A stretch of DNA of 64,000 bases from assembly GCF_009857135.1 (NCBI RefSeq), contig NZ_CP047318.1, positions 186,001-250,000 on the forward strand, read 5' to 3'. The position numbers and the translations under genes are program-made. Shown in pieces: positions 19,546-28,543 of the stretch. Each line of letters starts with the position of its first letter. Within the stretch, counting starts at the first letter, position 1. The stretch is from Streptomyces sp. HM190 (GTDB lineage: Bacteria > Actinomycetota > Actinomycetes > Streptomycetales > Streptomycetaceae). The notes under the pieces were generated by a model. That model saw only the letters and a list, made by a program, of their open reading frames with translations. It did no database searches and had not been told where the DNA came from.

Positions 19546-19690
19546 GCCGGCGTCGTTCGCGTCGCCTTCGTCGTGGACGCTTTCTCCCGCCGCGTCGTCG
19601 GCTGGTAGGCGTCGATGTCGCAGGAGAAACCCAACTCCTCCTGGACGTAATGGACGTGGGCCGACCACCGGCGCGCCCGGGGTCGGACAG
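19546..19690 (+). pseudogene. Fragment of an IS3/IS481-type transposase
   Basis: RVAFVVDAFSRRVVGW is the second-aspartate strand of the DDE integrase core. It runs into an in-frame stop (TAG), and the continuation TQLLLDVMDVGRPPARP lies in another frame. Only the core middle survives; no inverted repeats were found. Confidence 0.65.
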
Positions 19691-20008
19691 CCCACGGTGG
19701 CACGATGCTGCGGCTCATGGCGCCACCGCCCCGGTCGCTGCCGGCCCGCCGTACGGGCGCACCTGGCGATGACGCAACACCTCTGCGGGAGCGCTCATCC
19801 GTTGGACGAGGACGAGGAGCGCCGGCTCGCCGTCGTCGCATGAGCGCTCCGGCTCCTGCGCGGCCGCAGGCGTGGCCCGCCAGGTCCAGGCCATCCAGGA
19901 AGGTGCCGCCCCGGCACCCGCACGGCACCGCGAGGTGGCTGGGTCGCCCGGCCCGGGTCGTACGGCGGCAGCCGTGGCGGGACACCGGCTGCAGTGTGCG
20001 GCGCCGTC

Positions 20009-20067
20009 ATACCTGAGGTGTATCGGTGGTCGGCGCCGAGTGGTACCGCGGTCCCACTCGGGCGCCG
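20009..20067. promoter_or_regulatory. Candidate operators of the ABC exporter/two-component operon
   Basis: Two inverted repeats lie 105-165 bp before the ATPase gene: ATACCTGAGGTGTAT (20009-20023, ACCT-g-AGGT core), and CGGCGCCGAGTGG (20031-20043) with CCACTCGGGCGCCG (20054-20067), which has one extra G. The LuxR-type response regulator of the operon is the obvious candidate ligand. Not demonstrated. Confidence 0.45.
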
Positions 20068-20172
20068 AAGTGCCTCCCTCGGTCCCAGGGATCGGGTCGG
20101 CCGCGCTTCTAACGTCGAGTGCAGAGGTCGGGGCGTTCGCCCGGCCTCGTCCGACGTGAAAGGCCCACCCCC

Positions 20173-21102
20173 GTGATCGAAGCACGTGAACTGACCAAGC
20201 GGTACGGCGACAAGACCGTCGTCGACGCGTTGAGCTTCACCGTCAAGCCGGGTGAGGTCACCGGCTTCCTCGGTCCCAACGGTGCCGGCAAGTCCACGAC
20301 CATGCGCATGATCGTCGGGCTGGACGCCCCCACCGGGGGCTCGGTCACGGTGAACGGCAGGTCGTACGCGCAGCACACAGCCCCGCTGCACGAGATCGGC
20401 AGTCTGCTGGAGGCCAAGTCCGTCCACCCGGGCCGCAGCGCCTTCCACCACCTGATGGCGCTCGCGTACACCCACGGCATCCCGCGCCGCCGGGTCGACG
20501 AGGTCATCGAACTGGCCGGCCTGACCAGCGTGGCCGGCAAGCGCGTCGGGGCCTTCTCCCTCGGCATGGGCCAGCGGCTCGGCATCGCGGCGGCCCTGCT
20601 CGGCGACCCCGCGATCGTCATGCTCGACGAGCCCGTCAACGGCCTCGATCCCGAGGGCGTGTTGTGGGTGCGCAAGCTGCTGCGCTCGCTGGCCGACGAG
20701 GGCCGGGCGGTGATGCTCTCCTCGCATCTGATGAGCGAGACGGCCATGATCGCCGACCACCTGGTGATCATCGGCCGCGGCAGGCTTCTCGCGGACACCA
20801 CCGTCGACGACTTCACCCGGGAGGCGAGCGGCGGGGGCGTCAAGGTCGCCAGCGCCGAGGCCGGCAGGCTGCGTTCGTTGCTGGCGGGCCCGGACGTGAC
20901 GATCTCCTCCTCGTCCGCCGAGGAGCTCCTGGTCACCGGACGCGACGCCCGGCAGATCGGCCGGATCGCGGCCGAGCACGGGGTCGCGTTGTACGAACTC
21001 ACCCCGCAAACCGTCTCGTTGGAGGCGGCGTTCATGGACCTGACCAGGGACGTCGTCGAGTACCAGAGCCACCCTGTCGAGGCCGAGCGAAAGGCCGCCT
21101 GA
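20173..21102 (+). CDS. ABC transporter ATP-binding protein
   Basis: ABC ATPase of 309 residues, energising an ABC-2 type exporter. Walker A GPNGAGKST near 35, signature FSLGMGQRLGIA near 126, Walker B IVMLDEPVNGLDP near 147 and a switch His in LSSHLMSE near 181. The C-terminal 80 residues are the usual extension of drug/lipid exporter ATPases. The start is taken as GTG 20173 at the domain boundary, with GAAAGG about 10 nt upstream; the longer frame adds a basic, unconserved N-terminus. Its stop overlaps the permease start (TGATG). Confidence 0.9.
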   Translation: MIEARELTKRYGDKTVVDALSFTVKPGEVTGFLGPNGAGKSTTMRMIVGLDAPTGGSVTVNGRSYAQHTAPLHEIGSLLEAKSVHPGRSAFHHLMALAYTHGIPRRRVDEVIELAGLTSVAGKRVGAFSLGMGQRLGIAAALLGDPAIVMLDEPVNGLDPEGVLWVRKLLRSLADEGRAVMLSSHLMSETAMIADHLVIIGRGRLLADTTVDDFTREASGGGVKVASAEAGRLRSLLAGPDVTISSSSAEELLVTGRDARQIGRIAAEHGVALYELTPQTVSLEAAFMDLTRDVVEYQSHPVEAERKAA

Positions 21103-21935
21103 TGACCGTCACCGAACTCTCCCCCACCCGGGCCGGCACCCGGGCCTACAAGGTCACCGGCCCGCGGGTGCTGCGCGCGGAGTGGGCCAAGTTCTGGTCG
21201 CTGCGCTCCAGTTGGATCACTCTCGGCGTCGCCGTGGTGCTGCTGGTCGCCCTCGGTGCGATCGCCTCCGCCACCTACAGCCCCGATGCCACCGCGCAGG
21301 GCGGGCCGCCCGGACCCGGCTCCGGCGAGCAGGACGCGGTCAGCCTCGCCCTGCTCGGGGTGACCTTCGCGTCGCTGGCCCTCGGTGTGCTCGGGGTCCT
21401 GTTGTCGGCCGGCGAGTACACCACCGGCATGATCCGCTCCACCCTCACCGCGGTCCCCCGCCGCCTGCCCGTGCTGTGGTCCAAGGCCGCGGTGATCGGC
21501 CCCATCACCCTCGTTCTGGCCACGCTGGGCGCCCTGGCCGCGTTCCAGCTGGGGACCCTGGGCCTGGACGGCGAGAGGATCGCCCTGTCCCTGGGCGACG
21601 ACGGAGTGCTGCGCAGCCTGGCCGGTGCCGGCCTCTACCTCGCCCTCGTCGCCGTGGCGGGGGTGGCCCTGGGCGTGCTGCTGCGGTCCAGCGCCGGGGC
21701 GATCGCGGTCCTGGTCGGTGTCCTGCTCATCCTGCCGGGCCTGGCCTCCCTGCTGCCCGAGTCCCTCTACGACACCGTCAGCCCCTACTTCCCCAGCAAC
21801 GCGGGCTCGGCGATGTACACCCTGCACCAGTCCTCCGACGCCCTCTCCCCCGGGGCGGGACTCGCCGTCTTCGCCGGGTGGGTGGCCCTCACCCTCGCCG
21901 CAGCCGCCTGGCGGCTCCGCAAGAGCGACGCCTGA
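21102..21935 (+). CDS. ABC-2 type permease
   Basis: Membrane subunit of 277 residues with about six helices: VLRAEWAKFWSLRSSWITLG cytoplasmic entry, helix near 40, long extracytoplasmic loop, then helices near 80, 125, 165, 190 and 250. The family motif GEYTTGMIRSTLTAVPRR lies near 103-120. Translationally coupled to the ATPase by a one-base overlap. Forms the exporter whose expression the following histidine kinase and response regulator probably control. Substrate unknown; such loci often respond to membrane-active compounds. Confidence 0.9.
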   Translation: MTVTELSPTRAGTRAYKVTGPRVLRAEWAKFWSLRSSWITLGVAVVLLVALGAIASATYSPDATAQGGPPGPGSGEQDAVSLALLGVTFASLALGVLGVLLSAGEYTTGMIRSTLTAVPRRLPVLWSKAAVIGPITLVLATLGALAAFQLGTLGLDGERIALSLGDDGVLRSLAGAGLYLALVAVAGVALGVLLRSSAGAIAVLVGVLLILPGLASLLPESLYDTVSPYFPSNAGSAMYTLHQSSDALSPGAGLAVFAGWVALTLAAAAWRLRKSDA

Positions 21936-21961
21936 GCCGCGGTGCGAGAGCATGGGGGATC

Positions 21962-23281
21962 ATGACACAGACCCCCGCGACCGCCGCCCGGGGGACGGCC
22001 ACCGCGCCGTCCCCCGGACTCGCCGACGCCTGGGCGCACCCCCTCCTGGGCCGTATCCTGCGCGGTCAGGGCGCGCGGCGCCGACTGGACCAGCGGCATC
22101 CGTGGCTGCTCGACACCGCGGTCGCCCTCGTCGTCGCCCTGTCCAGCCTCCCCGACCTGCTCTCCGACAGCCGCCACGGCCCCTTCGGAGCCGTCACGAA
22201 CGGGACCGGGTTGCCGACCCCTGTGCTGATCGCCTTCGCCGTCGCACTCGCCGTACCGCTGTGGTGGCGCCGTCGGACCCCGGCCGTCACGTACTGGGTG
22301 ATCGCCGCGGTGTTGCTGGCCCAGTGGTCGCTGGGGGTGTGGCAGCAGACCGGCTTGGCCGCGCTCATCGCCCTCTACAGCCTGGCCCTGCACGGCTCAC
22401 TGCGCGCGCTCGGCTGGGCCGCCGCCGTGACCACGGCCGAGATGACCCTGGCGGTCTGGCTGCTGGCCCCCATCGAGCAGCCGTTCCTCGGGCTCTTCTT
22501 CATGCTGGGCACGGCGACGGCGGCCGTCGCCGTCGGCCTGACGCTGCGGATCCGCCGCCTCTACCTGGCGGCGCTGGAGGACCGGGCCGCGCGTCTGGAG
22601 GTCGAGCACGACCAGCGCATCCGCCTCACCACCGCCGCCGAACGCGCCCGCATCGCCCGCGAGATGCACGACATCGTCGGCCACAACCTCTCCGTCATGG
22701 TCAGCGTCGCCGACGGCGCCGCCGCCCTCGCCACCAACCGCGGCGAGGGGTCCGCCGAGCCCTTGCGCATCCTCGCCGACACCGGCCGTCAGGCGATGAG
22801 CGAACTCCGGCGCGTCCTGGGCGTGCTGCGCGAGGAGCGGGGACACGAGGAGGACGAACGGCCGCTCGGCCCGCAGCCCGGCATCCACGACCTGGACCCC
22901 TTGCTGGCCCGTGTACGCGCGGCGGGGCTGCCCGTGACCTACCGGACCACAGGTGACCTCGACGCTCTCGGCAGCGGTATCCAGCTCACCGTGTACCGCA
23001 TCGTCCAGGAAGCCCTCACCAACACCCTCAAACACGCGGGCCCGGGCTCCACCGCCGACGTCACCCTCGCCAAGGACGCCGGCACCGTGCGCGTCAGGGT
23101 CGCCGACACCGGCGTACCCGCCGCCGGGGCGCCGTCCGGCGGCGCCGGGCACGGTCTCGTCGGCATCCGCCAGCGGGCCGCCATGTACGGCGGCACCGTC
23201 ACCCTCGGCCCGCCCTCCACCGGTCAGGGCTGGCTCGTCGACGTCGTGCTCAACGTACCCCCGGGAGATCATCAGCCATGA
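21962..23281 (+). CDS. Sensor histidine kinase (HisKA_3)
   Basis: NarL-partner histidine kinase, 439 residues. Four to five membrane helices at about 50-200 with almost no periplasmic loop, suggesting intramembrane sensing. The H-box is ARIAREMHDIVGHNLSVMVS, with the phosphoacceptor His near 236. The GHKL ATPase domain follows (QLTVYRIVQEALTNTLKHAG N-box near 345, GHGLVGIRQRA near 398). Starts 26 nt after the permease stop; its end overlaps the regulator start by ATGA. Likely responds to the substrate of, or membrane stress relieved by, the adjacent exporter. Confidence 0.93.
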   Translation: MTQTPATAARGTATAPSPGLADAWAHPLLGRILRGQGARRRLDQRHPWLLDTAVALVVALSSLPDLLSDSRHGPFGAVTNGTGLPTPVLIAFAVALAVPLWWRRRTPAVTYWVIAAVLLAQWSLGVWQQTGLAALIALYSLALHGSLRALGWAAAVTTAEMTLAVWLLAPIEQPFLGLFFMLGTATAAVAVGLTLRIRRLYLAALEDRAARLEVEHDQRIRLTTAAERARIAREMHDIVGHNLSVMVSVADGAAALATNRGEGSAEPLRILADTGRQAMSELRRVLGVLREERGHEEDERPLGPQPGIHDLDPLLARVRAAGLPVTYRTTGDLDALGSGIQLTVYRIVQEALTNTLKHAGPGSTADVTLAKDAGTVRVRVADTGVPAAGAPSGGAGHGLVGIRQRAAMYGGTVTLGPPSTGQGWLVDVVLNVPPGDHQP

Positions 23282-23946
23282 CCACCGTCCTCATCGCCGA
23301 CGACCAGCCCTTGCAACGCATGGGCGTGCGCATGCTCCTGGAGGGCACCCCCGGACTGACGCCGGTCGGCGAGGCCGGACACGGCGCCGAGGCCGTGCGC
23401 ATGGCCGCCGAACTCCGCCCCGACGTCGTCCTCATGGACATCCGCATGCCCGGCATGGACGGCATCGAGGCCACCCGCCGCATCAACGCCGCCGGTGGCC
23501 GCACGCGCGTCCTCATCGTCACCACCTTCGACCTCGACGAGTACGCCTACGAAGGCCTGCGCGCCGGAGCCAGCGGCTTCCTCCTCAAGGACGCCCGCCC
23601 CGAGGAACTCGTCGCCGGCATCCACGCGGTCGCCACCGGCGACGCCGTCGTCGCCCCCCGCCTCACCCGCCGCCTCCTGGACGCGTACACCCACCAGGTC
23701 CTGGCACCCGCCGACACCTCACCCGCCGAGGACCCCCGGCTCCGCACCCTCACCGACCGCGAACGCGAAGTCCTCCTCGCCATCGGTCAGGGCTGGACCA
23801 ACACCGAGATCGCCGAACGCCTCGTCCTGACCGAATCCACCGTCAAGAAGCACGTCGGCCGCGTCCTCGCCAAGATCGGCGCCCGCGACCGCATCCAGGC
23901 CGTCATCACGGCGTACGACACCGGGCTGGTCAGAGCCAAGCCGTAG
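23278..23946 (+). CDS. LuxR/NarL-family response regulator
   Basis: Two-domain response regulator of 222 residues. The receiver domain (1-120) has the acidic pair in IADDQPLQR, phospho-Asp in VVLMDIRMPGMDG near 55, Thr in IVTTFDLDE and Lys in FLLKDARPEE. The LuxR-type helix-turn-helix lies at about 158-215 (LTDREREVLLAIGQG, NTEIAERLVLTESTVKKHV). Start overlaps the kinase stop. Expected to bind upstream of the ABC genes, where palindromes are visible. Confidence 0.94.
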   Translation: MTTVLIADDQPLQRMGVRMLLEGTPGLTPVGEAGHGAEAVRMAAELRPDVVLMDIRMPGMDGIEATRRINAAGGRTRVLIVTTFDLDEYAYEGLRAGASGFLLKDARPEELVAGIHAVATGDAVVAPRLTRRLLDAYTHQVLAPADTSPAEDPRLRTLTDREREVLLAIGQGWTNTEIAERLVLTESTVKKHVGRVLAKIGARDRIQAVITAYDTGLVRAKP

Positions 23947-24084
23947 CGCGCCCACGACTCGTCGTCGAACAGCCACGGTCGGGGTGACGCTTCAGCACAC
24001 CCGACCAGCCGAGTCACCCAGCCGGAAGACACGCTCCGACCGCCTTCGGGCATGAGTTCGGAGCGAAACCGGTTCCACGGAGCC

Positions 24085-25638
24085 TCATGTCCCGGACCCG
24101 GCCGTGGACCTCCCGGAGACCGGCTCGACCAGCCACCTCTGTTCCGCCTGTCCGTTGCGGGGGCTCAGCACCAGAATGGTGTCGGGCTCGGGCGAGGCGG
24201 GGGCGATCACGAGGCTCCCCTCGTCCTGGGTGCGTAGTTCCCCTTCGGGGCTCAACTCGAAGCGCAGACCGAAGGAGACCTCGCCCGAGGCGTCGCAGGA
24301 CTCCAGATCCAGCACCTCGTCGTCCCCTCCGGCGTCCAGGCACAGATCCGGTTCCGCGAGGTTGCTCAGGAGACCGTCCTCGAGGTACGTCCACCGCTGG
24401 GTACTGGCGCTTGAGCAGGTCGACAGCGTGACCTCGGCGCCACGTGCGGGCGGCGTCCCACGGACGTCCATGCACAGGTCGGCGCCGGCGTTGCGCAGTC
24501 TGCCGCTCTCGGGGGAGACAGGCAGGGCGGTCGAGGCCACCGGGGACGAGGGCGACGGCGTGGGCGTGGTGGGCGTGGGCTGCCGCGACTGTGGCGGCGG
24601 TGCGGTGTTCTGCGAGGACGTACCGCTCACGAGGAGTGCGGCCGCGACAGCGGCCGCACCGGCGGAGACGCAGACGACGAAGATCATCGTGCCTCTGCGG
24701 GTGGCACGAGGCCGTCGCTTTCCTGCCGGCCCTGGTGGCGTCTGCCGGGTGGGCGTGGGACCGGCGTCGGCTTCGGTGGCGGCCGCGGCAGCGGATGCCG
24801 TGCGCGAAGGGCGCGCCCGGCACGCCGCCAGATAGGGGTGAGCGCTCTCGCCGAGGAGTGCTTCCGCCAGCAGCACGCCGGGGTTCTCGGCGCAGAGCCT
24901 GAGCTGTTCGGCGGCGTGTCGGCAGTAGGGGCACTGATCCAGATGCAGTTGCACCTCGGGCAGCGCGGAACCGGCACCGCGTGCGGGTGCGTCAAGAAGG
25001 CGGCTGTAGTCCCGGCACTCTCTCCCCGCCGAGTTCTCGACATGCGTCCGCAGGATCGCCGAACGCAACTGCTCCCGCGCCCGGTTCAACTCGTAGGGCG
25101 GTACGTCCCCTTCGATGCCGAGCAGGGCCGCGAGGACGGCAGACGGTTCGGCCTCCACGTCCATGTGCCACAGAACGTACTGCGTGGTCCTCGGGAGTCG
25201 CAGGAAGGAGACGTGGGTCAGGTGCCGGTTGGCGGCGACCGGATGTACGGGGGGTGCGGCGCTGTCGGCGGTCCCGGCCTGGTCGTACGACGGACCCGGG
25301 ACGTTGCCGGTCAGTGACCGCGCTCGCGCGGAGTCCCGCACGGTCACGAGAAGGCGAGGGCGCAGGGCGTCGGTGGACCCGGTTGCCCGGAGTTGCTGCA
25401 CCACATGACGGAACGCCGTGGAGGCGAGCGCTCGCGCGACGGCGGGAGACCCGGAAGCGCAGATCTCAGCGAAGTCGGAGACCGCCGGCCCATGTCGCGC
25501 GATCAGCGCAGCGACCGGAGTGGTGCCCTCGATGGTCCGGGACATCCTCAGCGCGGCGACGACGGCGTCGTCCGACATCCCCGGAGCGGTCTCGGGGTCG
25601 GGGGCCGTGCTTGCGGGATACGGGTGAGTGGAGGACAC
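24085..25638 (-). CDS. Membrane protein: sigma-70-like regions, anti-sigma zinc finger and ricin lectin
   Basis: A 517-residue chimera. Residues 25-85 and 140-198 look like degenerate ECF sigma regions 2 and 4 (FLRLPRTTQYVLWHMDVEAE, then NRAREQLRSAIL). HxxxCxxC at 232-239 (HLDQCPYC) is the zinc-binding anti-sigma (ZAS) motif. One membrane helix lies at about 318-338. A Pro/Thr linker leads to a ricin B lectin domain (about 378-510; CMDVRGTP, CLDAGGDDE and QRW elements) expected outside the cell. GTG 25638 is preferred because GAAGGA lies nine bases upstream; the frame is open 13 codons further. A sigma factor fused to its own anti-sigma and an external carbohydrate-binding domain would be a one-protein signalling device. 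Whether it still binds RNA polymerase is unknown. Confidence 0.75.
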   Translation of the reverse strand: MSSTHPYPASTAPDPETAPGMSDDAVVAALRMSRTIEGTTPVAALIARHGPAVSDFAEICASGSPAVARALASTAFRHVVQQLRATGSTDALRPRLLVTVRDSARARSLTGNVPGPSYDQAGTADSAAPPVHPVAANRHLTHVSFLRLPRTTQYVLWHMDVEAEPSAVLAALLGIEGDVPPYELNRAREQLRSAILRTHVENSAGRECRDYSRLLDAPARGAGSALPEVQLHLDQCPYCRHAAEQLRLCAENPGVLLAEALLGESAHPYLAACRARPSRTASAAAAATEADAGPTPTRQTPPGPAGKRRPRATRRGTMIFVVCVSAGAAAVAAALLVSGTSSQNTAPPPQSRQPTPTTPTPSPSSPVASTALPVSPESGRLRNAGADLCMDVRGTPPARGAEVTLSTCSSASTQRWTYLEDGLLSNLAEPDLCLDAGGDDEVLDLESCDASGEVSFGLRFELSPEGELRTQDEGSLVIAPASPEPDTILVLSPRNGQAEQRWLVEPVSGRSTAGSGT

Positions 25639-26158
25639 AGAGGGCTTTCCTTCTCCCAGGCGTGCTGGGGGCCTCATCCGGGGCTGTTACGGGAACAGCG
25701 GCAGCGCGGACCTGGCTGTGACCGTGCGGAGGGAGGGGCCTCGCGGTGGTGACCGCCTGGGCGTGCCGCGCGACCGCCTCGCGGGATACGCGGGCAACCC
25801 CAAAACCCGTGCGAACCGATGGGCCGGTTACGAGGTGTGCTGAGCATGAACCACCCTGTCACACAGGTCAGATGTCCAACAAGAGGCGCTGGGACGAAGG
25901 AGAACGGGAACGGCTCCCGCGGGCGGAACACGGTGCGCCGGTGAGCCCGCCGGGCCAGTCGGAGGCCGTGGCCGACGGTGGGACCAGGCCATCGGCCCGC
26001 CGTCGTCACGGCGCGACGCCGGGCTCGCGGTCACACGCGATCCGCACGCCGTCCTCGCGGAACCGCTGCGGACACGGCGTGGACGCCGCGACGTCGTTCC
26101 AGGCCGCTTCTCAGCAGGCCCGGGTCAGGTGCCCCCCATTCCCGCGGCAGTCGCGGTG
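25639..26158. other. 520-bp stretch without a recognised gene
   Basis: Holds the upstream region of the sigma/ricin fusion gene and sequence with no recognisable coding homology. No strong inverted repeat until the hairpin at 26159. Confidence 0.45.
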
Positions 26159-26199
26159 AGCGTGTCCCGCCCGGTGGGTTCGCCCGGGCGGGACACGCT
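26159..26199. terminator. Terminator hairpin (16-bp stem)
   Basis: Perfect 16-bp arms AGCGTGTCCCGCCCGG (26159-26174) and CCGGGCGGGACACGCT (26184-26199) with a 9-nt loop. It lies downstream of the minus-strand decayed frame and DUF6086 gene, whose transcription it probably ends. Confidence 0.75.
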
Positions 26200-26204
26200 G
26201 TCCG

Positions 26205-26470
26205 TGCTGGCAGGTAGGGCGGCCACCCGAGGAGGTACGCCTTCACGATGGTGACCCGGCAGGTGTCGCCCTGCTTGTCGGTGAGTGCGTCCTTGAGGGA
26301 GACAGAGGTCGCCTTCTTGGGGTGGCTGAGAGAAAGTGTGGTGGTGACCTTGTGGGTGAACCCGGTGTGCAGGGAGCCGGTGCGGTCGTGGAGCGGGTTG
26401 TAGGTGGTGCTGCCCTTCTGCCTGGTACCGCCGATGTTCGCCGGTCGCGCCGAGGGTCGGCCCATGCCTG
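26205..26470 (-). pseudogene. Unrecognised reading frame, probably decayed
   Basis: The minus-strand frame reads TTYNPLHDRTGSLHTGFTHK, VTTTLSLSHPKKATSVSL and KDALTDKQGDTCRVTIVKAY, with lower GC and a more protein-like composition than its surroundings. It then runs without a stop through the terminator hairpin. The stop should fall before the hairpin, so the end appears frameshifted, and no start or ribosome site is evident. I do not recognise the family. It sits downstream of the DUF6086 gene in the same direction. Confidence 0.35.
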
Positions 26471-26567
26471 CTGCCAGGCGGAGCTCTTGTGGTAGGGCCA
26501 GGCACGGCCGTGTCGGCACCACAATCAGGGTGTTGGGTCGTGAAGGGGCGGTGGTGGGTGCACCGGC

Positions 26568-26771
26568 TCAGCGGGCCATCCATGCGAACTGCGCGTTCGC
26601 GGCCGGATCCACCTCGACGGTGTCCGGGTCGCCCCCATGCTCGCCGTGGCCGATTCCCGAGGCCAGTTCGAGTTCGGCCTCGAAGGCCTCGACCTGCCGC
26701 AGGAAGAGGCGGCCGGCACTGTTGGAAGGGTTCCACAGCGTCTCGTCGCCGATGTCGAAGTACATACTCAT
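26568..26771 (-). CDS. DUF6086 family protein
   Basis: A 67-residue acidic protein matching the DUF6086 pattern: MSMYFDIGDETLWNPSNSAG at the N-terminus, LFLRQVEAFEAELELASGIG in the middle, VDPAANAQFAWMAR at the end. The family is of unknown function and in actinobacteria often lies beside secretion- or toxin-like genes (recollection). The ATG at 26771 has GGGGGA seven bases upstream. A decayed frame and a 16-bp hairpin follow on the same strand. Confidence 0.7.
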   Translation of the reverse strand: MSMYFDIGDETLWNPSNSAGRLFLRQVEAFEAELELASGIGHGEHGGDPDTVEVDPAANAQFAWMAR

Positions 26772-27122
26772 CGCGGATCCCCCGTGCTCAGCAGCCCTGG
26801 CACAGGTAGAAGATCGTGCTGGTGGGAGGCACCTGGGTAAAGCGGTGCCTTGGAGGCGCACAGGTCGTTTCCTCTGGCGGGGGCACAGTTGAGTTGTTGG
26901 CGCCCCTTTGACCGGACCCGTTCGTCGGCGCAGAGACACCGCTGACATGGGCGCGCGAAGACGAGTCGGCGATGCGCGCGCGTTGTCGCTCCAGGGCCTC
27001 CCGGGGAACTTGCACGGGAAAGCCTTGGCTGTCGCCGCGACGAGTCCCACGGGACCGCCTCAGGAATGGTGGGCGGGGTGGCCAGGGGATGCGTTGGTCG
27101 GTGAAGTGGATAGCCTGCCTCC

Positions 27123-28106
27123 ATGGTTACGGAGGAAGGGGCCGGGCTCATCGGTGCCGGCCTCGGGGGTCAGGGCCGGGGTGCGACGCGTGCCTGGGTG
27201 GAGAAGGGGCTGTCCGAGGCAGAGCGCGTCGAAGAGGTCGTACGGTTGCGAGGCGGGTGGACGTCGGAGATGCGCCGTCTGGACGTCCGTGGGCCGGGCG
27301 GTCGCCGGTCACTGGTCCTGCGGTCCTTCGTCAAACCCTTCTTCGCTCGGCACGCGGAGGGCCTGCTGACCCGCGAGGCAGCTGTTCTGCGCCTGCTCGG
27401 CGACACGGACGTGCCCGCCGCCACGCTTGTGGCCGTGGACGCGACGGCGCAGCACTGCGATCATCCCTCCTTGCTGATGTCCCTCCTGCCCGGGAGCGTG
27501 CGCCTGGACGATGAAGGGGCCGATCTGCGTGCCGAACTGCTGGCTCGTCAGTTGCTGAGTCTCCATCGGCTGCCGGTGAGCGCAGAGGCACGTCCTCGCA
27601 CCTATCAGGCGTGGACGTCTCCCGAGCGAGTGAGCCCGCCCGACGACACCGAGCGGCCTGAGCTGTGGCAACGGGCCGTGGACGTGATCCGTCGCGAGCC
27701 CCCGGGCTACCGGGGCTGCTTCCTGCACCGGGACTTCCATCCCGGCAATGTCCTCTTCACGGGCGACGGCGACGGTCTGCGGATCAGCGGCGTCGTCGAC
27801 TGGGTGGAGACTTCCTGGGGTCCGGCTGACCTGGACGTGGCCCACTGCTCGACGGCCCTGGCCCTCCTGCACGGCATTCCCGCGGGCATGCACTTCGCCG
27901 ACCGCTACGTCGCCGCGGGAGGCACACTGGCCGAAGACCGCGCCGTTCACCTCTACTGGCGGCTGCTCGACGCGTTGGCCTTCGCTCCGGACGCCGAGAA
28001 GGTCGCCGTTCCCTGGCGCGAGGTGGGCCGTACCGATCTGACCCCCACGGTGCTGACCAGGCGGCTGGAGGGATACGTCCAGGCCCTTCTCGACCGCTAC
28101 GCCTGA
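27123..28106 (+). CDS. Aminoglycoside-phosphotransferase-like kinase (APH family)
   Basis: Small-molecule kinase fold of 327 residues. The catalytic loop is FLHRDFHPGNVLF near residues 200-212; the metal-binding segment is VVDWVETSWGPADLDVAH near 225-242. The N-lobe lysine region is LVLRSFVKPFF near 64. The family phosphorylates aminoglycosides, choline, homoserine or other small metabolites; the substrate cannot be told. No clear Shine-Dalgarno at the ATG (CCTGCCTCC precedes it), so a later start is possible. Monocistronic. Confidence 0.82.
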   Translation: MVTEEGAGLIGAGLGGQGRGATRAWVEKGLSEAERVEEVVRLRGGWTSEMRRLDVRGPGGRRSLVLRSFVKPFFARHAEGLLTREAAVLRLLGDTDVPAATLVAVDATAQHCDHPSLLMSLLPGSVRLDDEGADLRAELLARQLLSLHRLPVSAEARPRTYQAWTSPERVSPPDDTERPELWQRAVDVIRREPPGYRGCFLHRDFHPGNVLFTGDGDGLRISGVVDWVETSWGPADLDVAHCSTALALLHGIPAGMHFADRYVAAGGTLAEDRAVHLYWRLLDALAFAPDAEKVAVPWREVGRTDLTPTVLTRRLEGYVQALLDRYA

Positions 28107-28369
28107 CTCCGGATCGGCAGCCGACGGCTTTTCGTTGGGTCGCCGCCGGCGGACGAGGGTTCTGCGGTGCGATGCCGCTCCCCCCGCAGAGCGCACCAGC
28201 GGTTCGGCTGCCGCCCAGGTGCGCGACGAAGGTCGGAGGCAAGATCAATGTCAGTACCCGGCCGTAGAGTGCACTGCAGGTGGCCTGTCCTCGGCCGCAG
28301 CCCGCAGCCGTGAGCCACCTCACCGGCCCCGCATCGTCGGCCGGAAAGTGAAAGAGAGCAAGATCCCGC

Positions 28370-28543
28370 GTGTTCCAAGAGACTCCCATCTTCAGCCGCC
28401 TCGTCGACGAGCGTGGTGACATCCCCGCCCAGGTGCGCGGTGAAGCCGAACGCATACGCCGCGACCTCGCACGGGTGATGCCCTGGGCACCCGTATCCGA
28501 CCTGCCCGCCCGCACCATGCCGGACCGTGGCCGCCGGCCGTGA
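28370..28543 (+). CDS. Small conserved-looking protein (57 residues)
   Basis: A GTG-initiated frame encoding VFQETPIFSRLVDERGDIPA, then QVRGEAERIRRDLARVMPWA and a short Pro/Arg tail. The amphipathic helix with regular Arg/Glu spacing and the coding-like third-position GC suggest a real gene. It resembles small Streptomyces proteins of the 'QETPIYSRLVxERGDVPAQ' type that I recall but cannot name. An AAGAGAGC lies 10-17 nt before the GTG. Too short to assign a role. Confidence 0.55.
   Translation: MFQETPIFSRLVDERGDIPAQVRGEAERIRRDLARVMPWAPVSDLPARTMPDRGRRP

Larger units (their letters stand above)
19253..20172. other. 920-bp region with transposase relic and exporter promoter
   Basis: No intact gene is visible. 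It contains the upstream region of the ferritin-like gene, an IS relic (19546-19690) and two inverted repeats before the ABC-transporter gene (20009-20022 and 20031-20067). The rest shows nothing recognisable. Confidence 0.5.
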
